Positions 1 to 7,395 of a stretch of 64,000 nucleotides of DNA are shown here, piece by piece (positions within the stretch are counted from its first letter, which is position 1; each line of letters begins with the position of its first letter). Under the pieces are notes generated by a model that saw only the letters and a program-made list of their open reading frames with translations, was not told the DNA's origin and made no database searches. The translations under genes were made by a program, and so were the position numbers. The DNA is from Streptomyces sp. CB03234 (GTDB lineage: Bacteria > Actinomycetota > Actinomycetes > Streptomycetales > Streptomycetaceae), in the NCBI RefSeq assembly GCF_001905885.1, contig NZ_LIYH01000003.1:682001-746000 (forward strand), read 5' to 3'.

Positions 1-1422
1 AATGAACAGCGAGATGGCGAGAGTCAGCGCGGTGAGCAGCGCTCCCGTCCAGAAGAGCCAGGCGTAGCCGCCGTCCTGGTAGAAGGCGGTGCCGTCCACG
101 ACGGTGCTGTGGGTCGCGAGGGCGGCGAACGAGAGGGCGGTGACGATGGCGCCGAAGAAGTTGATGCCCATGTTGAGCATGCCGCTGCCCAGCCCCTGCT
201 CGTCCTTGGACACCACGCCGACGACCAGCGCAGGAGCTCCCGCGACGACGAGGCCGGAGCCGAGGTTGGCCAGGCAGGAGGTGAGGATGAGTTCGGTCTC
301 ATCGGCGTGGAAGAAACCCACCAGGCCGTAGCCGACCGCCATCAGAGCCAGCCCCGCCCACCAGATCAGCCGGGCGTCGACGGTGCGCAGGAGGCGGCTG
401 GCGACGATTCCGGTACCGAACATCACCACGTTCCAGGTCACGCTGACGACGGCGTTGTGCTGTGCGGTCCACCCGAGACCGGCGGAGACGCCGGGGATGT
501 GGGGGTAGAGGGCGAGCAGGATCGCCATGCCCGGCATGGTGTACGCGACGGCCTGAGCGAGTCCGCCGCTGACGAGGACCAGCGCGACCGGGCGCCGGCT
601 GAGTACCTTCAGGTCCAGGATCGGGTGGGCACTGGAGCGCTCCACGAAGAAGAAGACGACCAGTGCGGCCAGGCCGGCGGCGAGCCAGCCGAGCGTTTTG
701 GCGTCGGCCCAGCCCCAGCTCTGCCCCTGGCCGACCGCGTAGACGACCGCGGTCAGACCTCCGCCGAGGACCAGACCACCGAGCCAGTCGAAGCCGGGCC
801 GGAAGTCGTGCCGTGGGGTCTGGGGCACCAGGAGGGCGATCAGCGCGAAGCCGACGGCGGAGGCCGCGGCGAGGAACCACATCACGCCCTTGTAGCCCCA
901 GCCGTCGACCAGCCAGCCGGCGAGGAACGGCGCAGCCAGGGCGACCAGGCCGACGCTGCTGCCCAGGATGGCGCTGGCCGGCTTCACCAGCCGGGCGGGG
1001 AAGGTGTCCCGCACGGCGGGGAAGGCCAGGGCGGCGAACGGGCCGTAACAGCCGGCGACGGCCCGTCCGAGCAGAAGGAGCCAGAAACTGCCCGCCATCG
1101 CGGCGATGACGTCTCCGACGACTCCCAAGCCGGTCATCACGAGCATGAGCCGTTTCTTGCCGTAGCGGTCACCCAGTTTCATCACGAACGGCGTCAGCAG
1201 CGTCGAGACGAGGACGACGGTCAGACCGAACCAGGCCACGTGGGTGGTATGGAAACTCTGTGCCACATCGGCGGTCGCATTGGCGCCGAGGATGCCGGCG
1301 GCGGCCAGGAGCTGCGTCGGCCAGATGAGCGCGAGGAGTACGGCGACCAGGCGCGGGGTCCATCTCGCGGTGTCGTCGGACGAAGCTGCGTCGAGCGAGG
1401 GGCTGGCAGACGTCGGTGTCAT
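1..1422 (-). CDS. MFS drug-efflux transporter, EmrB/QacA-like (C-terminus cut by window edge)
   Basis: Proton-driven exporter of the inner membrane. The frame is open from the ATG at 1422 to base 1 (474 codons), so the C-terminus lies outside the window. The start is preceded by AAAGGAG seven bases upstream. Visible features: many hydrophobic helices, the MFS motif A between TM2 and TM3 (GDRYGKKR), and a DWLGG loop followed by a glycine-rich helix, typical of 14-TM DHA2 drug transporters. It is divergent from a TetR-family gene and shares with it a gap holding a near-palindrome, so repression by that regulator is likely. It could export the lipopeptide or serve an unrelated resistance role; the sequence does not decide. 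Family is confident, substrate unknown. Confidence 0.85.
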   Translation of the reverse strand, partial: MTPTSASPSLDAASSDDTARWTPRLVAVLLALIWPTQLLAAAGILGANATADVAQSFHTTHVAWFGLTVVLVSTLLTPFVMKLGDRYGKKRLMLVMTGLGVVGDVIAAMAGSFWLLLLGRAVAGCYGPFAALAFPAVRDTFPARLVKPASAILGSSVGLVALAAPFLAGWLVDGWGYKGVMWFLAAASAVGFALIALLVPQTPRHDFRPGFDWLGGLVLGGGLTAVVYAVGQGQSWGWADAKTLGWLAAGLAALVVFFFVERSSAHPILDLKVLSRRPVALVLVSGGLAQAVAYTMPGMAILLALYPHIPGVSAGLGWTAQHNAVVSVTWNVVMFGTGIVASRLLRTVDARLIWWAGLALMAVGYGLVGFFHADETELILTSCLANLGSGLVVAGAPALVVGVVSKDEQGLGSGMLNMGINFFGAIVTALSFAALATHSTVVDGTAFYQDGGYAWLFWTGALLTALTLAISLFI

Positions 1423-1547
1423 GAAGCCGCTCCTTTCGCGAACAGGGAAGGTCGGGTTCGTGCCTGGAACGGCAGGCAGGCCGTCAGCCAGGGCTCGTAT
1501 CCGGCCACAGGCGCGAAACGTTCCCTCGCTTTCGGATGATGATGAGA

Positions 1548-1575
1548 CCAATACTTAGTGCGCGCTAGGCATTGG
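1548..1575. promoter_or_regulatory. Probable TetR operator in the MFS/tetR divergent gap
   Basis: A 28-bp near-palindrome with two abutting 14-base half-sites. The left half is ccaatacttagtgc; the reverse complement of the right half is ccaatgcctagcgc. They match at 11 of 14 positions, with a TAGxGCGC core. It lies between the divergent starts at 1422 (MFS) and 1678 (TetR), where TetR repressors usually bind to control both genes. No convincing -10/-35 pair was assigned. Confidence 0.6.
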
Positions 1576-1677
1576 AAGAGTGACGCACATCACACGGCTG
1601 GGGGGTGGAGTGCCCCGTGCGGTGCGGCAGCGACACTCCCGTGGGGACCGGCCACGGCGCTCGGTACGGTGGTACGC

Positions 1678-2301
1678 ATGGGGACACCACGCGGGCCGCG
1701 CGGCGGCTACACAACAGGGCTGGCCAGGCGCAACCAGATCCTCGAGGCCGCGCTGCTGCGCTTCGGCCAGGATGGTTATCGCAAGACCTCACTGGCCCGC
1801 ATCGCCCGCGACGCCGACATCACCGACGCCGGGCTGCTCCACCACTTCCGCGACAAGCAGCAGCTACTGCTGGCCGTGGTGCAGTACTGGCACGAGCGGC
1901 TCGACGAGCAATGGGTACGCGTGCCCGACTCCGTCCGGGACGCCTTCCGCTGCCACCTGGAAGACACCGCCGAAGCACTGAACATGCCGGGGATCCTCGA
2001 ACTCGCCGTCGTGATCGGTGCCGAAGCCACGGCACCGGACCACCCCGCGCACGAGTTCTTCTCCCAGTGGCAGGAAAAGGGCGTACGCGAACTCGCGGAC
2101 CGCCTGCGCGCCGGCGCCGAGTCCGGTGAACTCAAAGCGGGACTGGACCACGAGAACATCGCCCGGGAGTGCGCGGCACTCGACGCCGGACTACGGCTCC
2201 AGTGGCTGGCCGGCGGGCGCTCATTCGATCTGATCGCAGTGATGCGCTCACATCTGGACCGCCTGATGAGCACGATCTCGGCCGACGGCGAGGGGCTGTA
2301 G
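1678..2301 (+). CDS. TetR/AcrR-family transcriptional regulator
   Basis: DNA-binding repressor of 207 aa, the usual family length. An N-terminal helix-turn-helix region (about residues 15-60) contains RRNQILEAALLRFGQDGY, then TSLARIARDADIT and HHFRDKQQLL, the classic TetR_N pattern. The C-terminal two thirds is a helical ligand-binding region without a recognisable subfamily. The ATG at 1678 places the HTH at the normal distance from the N-terminus. The frame is open upstream to 1558, but that extension would run across the operator. No strong Shine-Dalgarno is seen. It is divergent from the MFS gene, so it probably controls that exporter in response to a small molecule. Whether it belongs to the lipopeptide cluster is unknown. 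Confidence 0.88.
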   Translation: MGTPRGPRGGYTTGLARRNQILEAALLRFGQDGYRKTSLARIARDADITDAGLLHHFRDKQQLLLAVVQYWHERLDEQWVRVPDSVRDAFRCHLEDTAEALNMPGILELAVVIGAEATAPDHPAHEFFSQWQEKGVRELADRLRAGAESGELKAGLDHENIARECAALDAGLRLQWLAGGRSFDLIAVMRSHLDRLMSTISADGEGL

Positions 2302-2786
2302 CGCCCAGACGGAACCGGGGTACGCGGCTACTTCCACCGGAGCGCGCTGAAGACGGCCGGCTACCGGCCCGCCTGCGGTCCGCGGGCAGTCGTCGAGGTC
2401 GCCGGCGACGATGACGGTGAACGGCCCACAGGTGCTTGCCCTGCTTCACCAGGAAATCAGCCATGCCGTCCGCCGTCCTGGTCCGGGACTTCGGCGACTC
2501 CACTCGCCCCAGAACGGAAAATGAATCAAGTGTCCAGGAATCCGGCCCTTTCCAACCTGGAAGGCATCGTTCGACGTGTCCCTCTGGACGGGAAGTCGAG
2601 CCGGTACACCGACACCTGACGCGGTACGCGTCGATATGCCGTCGCATGTGACGGATCGGATCCGGGTGTCACATAAATGCCATTCGCCAGGAAAGGCTGG
2701 CATTTATCGGTCACTGACCTCCACCATCTGCGGCATCTGAAGCAGCATGATTCCGTCAAATTTCCCCCGACTACAAGGGATTTCAC
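2302..2786. other. Gene-free stretch between tetR and the secreted protein gene
   Basis: 485 bp without a credible gene: open frames here lack coding bias and a ribosome site. The last 130 bp are distinctly less GC-rich and hold the inverted repeat at 2673-2707 and the leader of the secreted-protein gene, with aaggga six bases before its ATG. Nothing else was recognised. Confidence 0.6.
2673..2707. repeat. Inverted repeat upstream of the secreted protein gene
   Basis: Perfect 10-base arms, ataaatgcca at 2673-2682 and tggcatttat at 2698-2707, separated by 15 bases. They sit 80-114 bp before the start codon at 2787 in an unusually AT-rich patch. The repeat could be a regulator site covering the promoter, or a hairpin ending tetR transcription, although it lies about 370 bp after that gene. 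The role is inferred only from position. Confidence 0.5.
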
Positions 2787-3149
2787 ATGCGCATATCGTT
2801 CACGGCCAAGGCCGCCGTGGCCGCCGCCCTGGCCGCCGCCTCCCTGACCATCGCCGCCCCGGCCAACGCCGGTCAGCAGACGGTGCTCAGCGAGGTCAAG
2901 TGCACCACTGACAAGGACCAGCTGCAGTTCACCAAGTTCATGGGCTGGAGCCGCTGTTTCAAGGGCGTTGGCGACCTCGACGTGCAGCCGACGTTCAACA
3001 CCGAGGCCAACTGGGTGAGCACCGGCAACCACTCGGGCTGGTTCAGCTACGAGCCCACCCCGGGTGACGTGAAGGTTCAGCACTTCGGCAAGTACCAGTC
3101 CCTGACGGGCCAGTTCTACCCGCTCCGGCACATCCACGTGGACGGTTGA
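2787..3149 (+). CDS. Small secreted beta/gamma-crystallin-like protein (killer-toxin-like)
   Basis: 120-aa exported protein. An N-terminal Sec signal is clear: MRISFTAKAA, an alanine-rich core, and an ANA cleavage site near residue 28-29. The mature part is about 92 residues with two cysteines (KCTTDK and SRCFKG), likely one disulfide, and aromatic/glycine-rich strands (HSGWFSYEP, KVQHFGKYQSL). This resembles the Streptomyces killer-toxin-like / beta-gamma-crystallin family of small extracellular proteins. The start is set by aaggga six bases upstream. It stands alone with its own AT-rich promoter region and a hairpin after the stop. Function is unproven: it may be an extracellular antimicrobial or Ca-binding protein. 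It is probably not part of lipopeptide synthesis. Confidence 0.7.
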   Translation: MRISFTAKAAVAAALAAASLTIAAPANAGQQTVLSEVKCTTDKDQLQFTKFMGWSRCFKGVGDLDVQPTFNTEANWVSTGNHSGWFSYEPTPGDVKVQHFGKYQSLTGQFYPLRHIHVDG

Positions 3150-3195
3150 GCCGGCTGATCCATCAGCGATGACCCGCCGGAGGTAGCCCGCCGGC

Positions 3196-3232
3196 TCGTC
3201 CTCGTCGCCGTCCCGGACGGCGACGAGGACGA
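3196..3232. terminator. Hairpin between convergent genes (bidirectional terminator)
   Basis: Perfect 18-base inverted repeat (3196-3213 and 3215-3232) with one central base. It lies 47 bp after the stop of the secreted protein and about 100 bp after the end of the minus-strand operon. No T-tract is present, as is common for GC-rich actinobacterial terminators. It probably ends transcription from both sides and marks the left border of the biosynthetic operon. Confidence 0.6.
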
Positions 3233-3330
3233 CTGGGATGCCGGGGGCGCGCCGTCGTCGAACGCGGTCGGCGCGGGCAGGGCCACGTGGTTCCGGGCCC
3301 GCGACAGCAGGTCTGTCCGGTGCCTGGCAC

Positions 3331-4092
3331 TTATCGGGCCGGGCGGGCCCGGTTCGTCGACGGCGTCATGTGGTCGGAGATGGCACGTGTGAGGGTGGTG
3401 GGGTGGTCGAGGAGGTAGAAGTGACCGCCGGGGTAGGTGGTCAGGGTGAAGGGGTAGGGGGTGACGTCCGACCATGCCGCCATGTCGTGGGGGGTGGTGG
3501 ACACGTCGTGGTCGCCCGCGTGGGCGTGCACGGGGCAGTCGACGGCGGCCGGGGGGCGGGGGCCGTAGGTGCCGACGATGGTGAAGTCGGCGCGGATGGC
3601 GGGGAGGACCAGCGCGCGGAGGTCGGGGTCCTCGAGGAGGGTGGTGTCGGTGCCGCCCAGGCGGCGGACCTCTTCGATCAGGGCGTCGTCGCTCTGGAGG
3701 TGCAGGGAGCGGGGGGTGAGGCGGTGGGGGGCCTTGCGGCTGGAGACGTGCAGGGCGGCGGGGCGGATGTCGTAGCGGTCCTGGAGGCGGAGGGTGACCT
3801 CGTAGCCGAGGGAGGCGCCCATGCTGTGGCCGAAGACGGTCAGCGGGAGGTCGAGCCAGGGGCGGAGGGCTTGGGTGACCGCGTCGGCGAGGACGTCCAT
3901 GTCCGTGATGAGCGGGTCGGTCAACCGGTCGTGGCGTCCGGGATAGCGGGCGACGAGGAGTTCCGTGCCGTCGTCGAAGGCGCTGCCCCAGGAGTGGAAG
4001 AAGCTCGCGGAGCCGCCTGCGTGCGGCAGGACGAGGAGCCGGCGGCGGGTGCGGCCGGCGCTGCGGTAGCGGCGGAACCAGTCGGTGGTCAT
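3331..4092 (-). CDS. Type II thioesterase (proofreading), last gene of the precursor operon
   Basis: 253-aa stand-alone alpha/beta-hydrolase of the GrsT/RifR type that removes wrong or stalled acyl groups from carrier-protein arms. Visible signs: the LPHAGGSASFF oxyanion loop near residues 22-32, the nucleophile elbow GHSMG with Ser90, a GDHD acid region, and the C-terminal PGGHFYLLDHP catalytic His. The length is typical. GAGAGG sits four bases before the ATG, eight bases after the previous stop. It clears misprimed PKS or NRPS carriers of this cluster. A second type II thioesterase lies at 21740-22492, so the two may serve different carriers or one may be an aminoacyl shuttle. Confidence 0.9.
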   Translation of the reverse strand: MTTDWFRRYRSAGRTRRRLLVLPHAGGSASFFHSWGSAFDDGTELLVARYPGRHDRLTDPLITDMDVLADAVTQALRPWLDLPLTVFGHSMGASLGYEVTLRLQDRYDIRPAALHVSSRKAPHRLTPRSLHLQSDDALIEEVRRLGGTDTTLLEDPDLRALVLPAIRADFTIVGTYGPRPPAAVDCPVHAHAGDHDVSTTPHDMAAWSDVTPYPFTLTTYPGGHFYLLDHPTTLTRAISDHMTPSTNRARPAR

Positions 4093-4100
4093 GGGACCTC

Positions 4101-4625
4101 TCAGGTGCGGACGGCGGCGAAGGACGCCCGCGGCTGCTGGGCGATGCGCGCCACACGGGGAGCGGCGAGCGCCACGTAGTCCGCGGTGGCCAGGGACATC
4201 GACCGGTCGAGCCGGGCCGCGTTGAAGAATATCTCGTCGTGTTCCAGCAGGTCCGGGTCGGCGACCAGGTCCAGGTCGGGGTGGAAGGCGAACGGCAGGA
4301 TCGAGCCGCTGACGCTGCCGGCCAGGTCCTCGGCTACCGAACGGGTGGCGAAGGACGCCTCGGTGCCACCGTAGAGGGCGCACAGCCCGTCGAGGTCGAC
4401 GCGACGGTCGCCGGGGACGACGGCGAGGACGTAGCGGCGGGCGCGCCGGCCGAGGGCGACCCGGACGACCAGGCATTTGGCCGCCTGGTCGAGAGGGTTG
4501 CCGCGCAGCAGGCTGGCGGGGCCGGTGTGGCCCTCGGCGGGGTGGTCGATCAGCCGGTAGCGGGCTCCGCCCTGTTGGAGGAGATCGAGGAGCCGGTGGT
4601 AGGTCGGGTGCGTGCTGGTGGTCAT
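4101..4625 (-). CDS. YbaK/EbsC-family aminoacyl-tRNA editing protein
   Basis: 174-aa free-standing trans-editing domain of the YbaK/ProX superfamily, which hydrolyses amino acids wrongly loaded on tRNA. Supporting features: an N-terminal helix with DHPAEGHT, the conserved lysine in DQAAKCLVVRV (around residues 47-57), and a glycine-containing C-terminal half (GSVSGSILPFAF) typical of the substrate pocket. It overlaps serA by four bases (ATGA), so it is translationally coupled to the diaminopropionate genes. Inference: it may protect the host by deacylating tRNA mischarged with 2,3-diaminopropionate or a related precursor. The fold is well supported; the substrate is not known. Confidence 0.82.
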   Translation of the reverse strand: MTTSTHPTYHRLLDLLQQGGARYRLIDHPAEGHTGPASLLRGNPLDQAAKCLVVRVALGRRARRYVLAVVPGDRRVDLDGLCALYGGTEASFATRSVAEDLAGSVSGSILPFAFHPDLDLVADPDLLEHDEIFFNAARLDRSMSLATADYVALAAPRVARIAQQPRASFAAVRT

Positions 4626-6259
4626 CCGGTCTGCTCCAGGAACCAGTTGCGGGTCGCGTCGATACGGGCGGCGGCGTCGGTCAGAACGTCCTCGGGGACC
4701 GGGACGGCGGTGCTCAGGGCGACCAGGACCTCGCCGGGGGCGGCGGGCGTGTGGGCGAGGTGGAGAGCGGTGATGGGGATGCCCGCGCGGCCGAGGACGT
4801 CACTGACCCCGCCGATGACGCCCGCACCGTCCGGGGCGCGGAGGAGGGCGATGTTTCCGGGCAGCGGCAGGTCCACCTCGAATCCGCCGACCTCGAGCAG
4901 GCGTTCCCCGCCCGGCAGGCCGGTGAGGGTGGCCGCGACGGAGACCTCGGCACCGGACGGCAGGCTGCCGAGGACGCGGATGAGGGCGCGCGCTGCGTCG
5001 AACACCGTGCTCGCGGTGGTGATGCTGCGCTCCTTGGCGATCAGCGGGGCGTTGACGTACGACACCCCTCCCTCCACGACCCCGGTCAGCGCACCCTTGA
5101 GCGCGGCGAGTTCGAGGGCGGAGGCGCCGTGACGGGCGACGTCCGCGGAGATCTCGACGCGGAGGGTGGCGGGCAGGGTGCCGGCCGTGGCGGTGAAGAG
5201 CCGGCCCAGCCGCTCCGTGAGGGCCAGCCACGGGTCGAGGCCGGCGTCCACCGTGCCGAGCCGGACGTTGACGGCCTCGGGGACGAACCGGCCCGCGAGG
5301 GCCTGGCGCACCGAACGGGCCACGGCGACGCCCGCGCGTTCCTGGGCCTCGGAGGTGCCGGCGCCCAGGTGCGGGGTCACCACGACGTTGTCCAGCTCGA
5401 AGAGCGGCGAGTCGGTGCAGGGTTCGGTGGCGAAGACGTCGAGGGCGGCGCCCGCGACCCGTCCCTCCTTGAGGGCGGCGTACAGCTCGGCCTCGTCCAC
5501 GATCCCGCCGCGGGCCACGTTGACGATCCGGACGGAGGGCTTGACCTGGTGCAGCGCGTCGAAGCCGATCAGGCCGGCGGTCTCCGGGGTGCGGGGCAGG
5601 TGGACCGTCAGGAAGTCGGAGACGGCGAGGACGTCCGCGAGACCGGCGGTGCGTATGCCCAGCTCGGCGGCGCGTTCCGGCTGGACGTACGGGTCGTACG
5701 CCACCAGGTTCATGCCGAATGCGGCCATTCGACGGGCGACCAGGGTGCCGATGCGGCCCAAGCCGATGATGCCGAGGGTCTTGTCCGCCAGCTCCACGCC
5801 GGTGAACCGGCTGCGCTGCCACTGGCCGGCCTTGAGGGCGGCGTCGGCCTGCGGAATGTTGCGGGCGACGGCGAGCAGCATGCCCACGGTGAGCTCGGCC
5901 GCGCTGACGATGTTGGAGGTGGGGGCGTTGACGACCATGACGCCGGCCCGGGAGGCGGCCGTGACGTCCACGTTGTCCAGGCCCACGCCGGCGCGGCCGA
6001 TCACCTTCAGCCGGGCCCCCGCAGCGACCGCCTCGGCGTCGATCCGGGTGGCCGAGCGCACCAGGACCGCGTCGGCTTCCGGCAGCGCCGCCAGCAGCGC
6101 CGCCCGGTCGGTACCGGCGACGTGCCGGACGTCGGCGTCCGGGCCGAGCGCGGCCATGGTGGCCGGGGAAAGTTCTTCGCAGATCAGCACGACGGGCCTG
6201 GCGGGCTGGGCGGGCCGCGCGGACTGGACGGGCCTAACTGGCTTGCCTGGCTGGGGCAT
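4622..6259 (-). CDS. serA: D-3-phosphoglycerate dehydrogenase, long ACT-containing form
   Basis: Oxidises 3-phosphoglycerate to 3-phosphohydroxypyruvate with NAD, the first step to O-phosphoserine. At 545 aa it matches the long actinobacterial SerA, with dehydrogenase, intervening and C-terminal ACT regions. Motifs: GRAGVGLDNVD, the Rossmann loop LGIIGLGRIG (about 160-170), catalytic Arg in NVARGGIVDE, ATEP acid region and His in TPHLGAGTSEAQ. The start is fixed by GAAGGAA seven bases before the ATG. It sits next to SbnA/SbnB homologues; SbnA consumes O-phosphoserine, so this extra SerA probably boosts precursor supply. The transaminase SerC and phosphatase SerB are not in the window. A short Pro/Arg/Gln-rich N-terminal extension (about 22 residues) precedes the domain. 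Confidence 0.93.
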   Translation of the reverse strand: MPQPGKPVRPVQSARPAQPARPVVLICEELSPATMAALGPDADVRHVAGTDRAALLAALPEADAVLVRSATRIDAEAVAAGARLKVIGRAGVGLDNVDVTAASRAGVMVVNAPTSNIVSAAELTVGMLLAVARNIPQADAALKAGQWQRSRFTGVELADKTLGIIGLGRIGTLVARRMAAFGMNLVAYDPYVQPERAAELGIRTAGLADVLAVSDFLTVHLPRTPETAGLIGFDALHQVKPSVRIVNVARGGIVDEAELYAALKEGRVAGAALDVFATEPCTDSPLFELDNVVVTPHLGAGTSEAQERAGVAVARSVRQALAGRFVPEAVNVRLGTVDAGLDPWLALTERLGRLFTATAGTLPATLRVEISADVARHGASALELAALKGALTGVVEGGVSYVNAPLIAKERSITTASTVFDAARALIRVLGSLPSGAEVSVAATLTGLPGGERLLEVGGFEVDLPLPGNIALLRAPDGAGVIGGVSDVLGRAGIPITALHLAHTPAAPGEVLVALSTAVPVPEDVLTDAAARIDATRNWFLEQTG

Positions 6260-6331
6260 GACTCGCTTCCTTCGGTGGCAGGAGGGCGCGGGGGCGGTTC
6301 CGCGCCCTCCGTCGGGAGGGCGCGAGGGGAA

Positions 6332-7357
6332 TCAGCTCGCGCTGGTGACCAGCTGGGAGTCCCGGGGGGCGGCCGCGGACACGGGCGGCGTGACGTCCGG
6401 GTCCCAGGTACGGGGGGCACCGAAGTGCTGTTCCACCCACTCCGGGTCGTACAGCGTGTCCAGGTAGCGGTCGCCCTGGTCGGGAGCAAGGGCGACCGTG
6501 GTGAGCGCGGAGCCGTCGGGGTGCCCGGCCAGCCAGCGCAGCGCGCCGGAGACGACGGTGCCGGTGGAGCCGCCGAACAGGAAGCCGTGCCGGGCCATGG
6601 CGTGGCAGGCCTCCAGGGTGTCCCGTTCGGGCACCATCACCACGTCGTGCACCAGGCCCTCGTCGAGGAGCTGGGGGCGCACGCCCGCGCCGAGGCCGGG
6701 GATGTGGCGGGTGAGGGCGGGTCCGCCGAAGGTGACCGAGCCGACACTGTCCACGGCGACGATCCGGACGCGGGGGTGGTGCTCGCGGAAGTAGCGGGCG
6801 CAGCCCATCAGTGTTCCGGTGGTACCGGCGCCGACGAAGAGCACGTCGAGGCCCGGGAACTCGGCGGCTACGGCGGGCGCGGTGCTGCGGTAGTGCGAGA
6901 GCCAGTTGTTGGGGTTCACGTACTGGTTGAGCCAGACGTAGTCGGGGTCGAAGTCGCACAGCCGCCGGACGTAGTCGATCCGGGCGCCGAGGAGCCCCCG
7001 CTCCTTGTCGGGGCGGGAGATGACCAGCACCCGGGCCCCGTAGGCCTCCATCAGCCGGCGGCTGGCCGGGTTGCAGCGAGGGTCGGTGACGCAGACGAAT
7101 CCGTAGCCCCGGTGGGCCGCGATCAGGCTCAGGGCGACGCCGAGGTTGCCCGACGACGACTCGACGAGCGTCGCGCCGGGGCTGAGGGTGCCGTCGCGCT
7201 CGGCGGCGAGCACCATTTCCAGGGCGGCCTTGAGCTTGACCGAGCCGGCGAGGTTGATCCCCTCGTACTTGAGGTGGAGCGGGACTTCGAAGACGGACTC
7301 CAGATTGACGAAGACGTCGTTCACGTTGATCTCGTACGGGGCGGATATGACCGTCAC
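6332..7357 (-). CDS. sbnA: SbnA-like PLP enzyme (O-phosphoserine to ACEGA, diaminopropionate pathway)
   Basis: 341-aa cysteine-synthase-fold enzyme. SbnA condenses O-phospho-L-serine with L-glutamate to N-(1-amino-1-carboxyl-2-ethyl)-glutamate (ACEGA). Seen here: the PLP lysine in LAGSVK (Lys41), the asparagine loop ESSSGNLG, NQYVNPNNWLSHYRS, VAVDSVGSVTFG, GGSTGT and the C-terminal DQGDRYLDTLYDPEW, which follow the staphyloferrin B enzyme closely rather than CysK. The GTG at 7357 is the only start that keeps the full N-terminus; a weak GGTGA precedes it. It follows the SbnB homologue by 38 bp. The product would be L-2,3-diaminopropionate for the NRPS. Confidence 0.9.
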   Translation of the reverse strand: MTVISAPYEINVNDVFVNLESVFEVPLHLKYEGINLAGSVKLKAALEMVLAAERDGTLSPGATLVESSSGNLGVALSLIAAHRGYGFVCVTDPRCNPASRRLMEAYGARVLVISRPDKERGLLGARIDYVRRLCDFDPDYVWLNQYVNPNNWLSHYRSTAPAVAAEFPGLDVLFVGAGTTGTLMGCARYFREHHPRVRIVAVDSVGSVTFGGPALTRHIPGLGAGVRPQLLDEGLVHDVVMVPERDTLEACHAMARHGFLFGGSTGTVVSGALRWLAGHPDGSALTTVALAPDQGDRYLDTLYDPEWVEQHFGAPRTWDPDVTPPVSAAAPRDSQLVTSAS

Positions 7358-7395
7358 TTCATCACCGTGTTTCGTGTGAGGGCGCCCGCCGGGCC

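Noticed and set aside
109-1539. 476-aa plus-strand open frame at the left end.
   Set aside because: Antisense of the MFS exporter, whose minus-strand frame has membrane helices, motif A and a strong ribosome site. The plus frame is low-complexity charged sequence.
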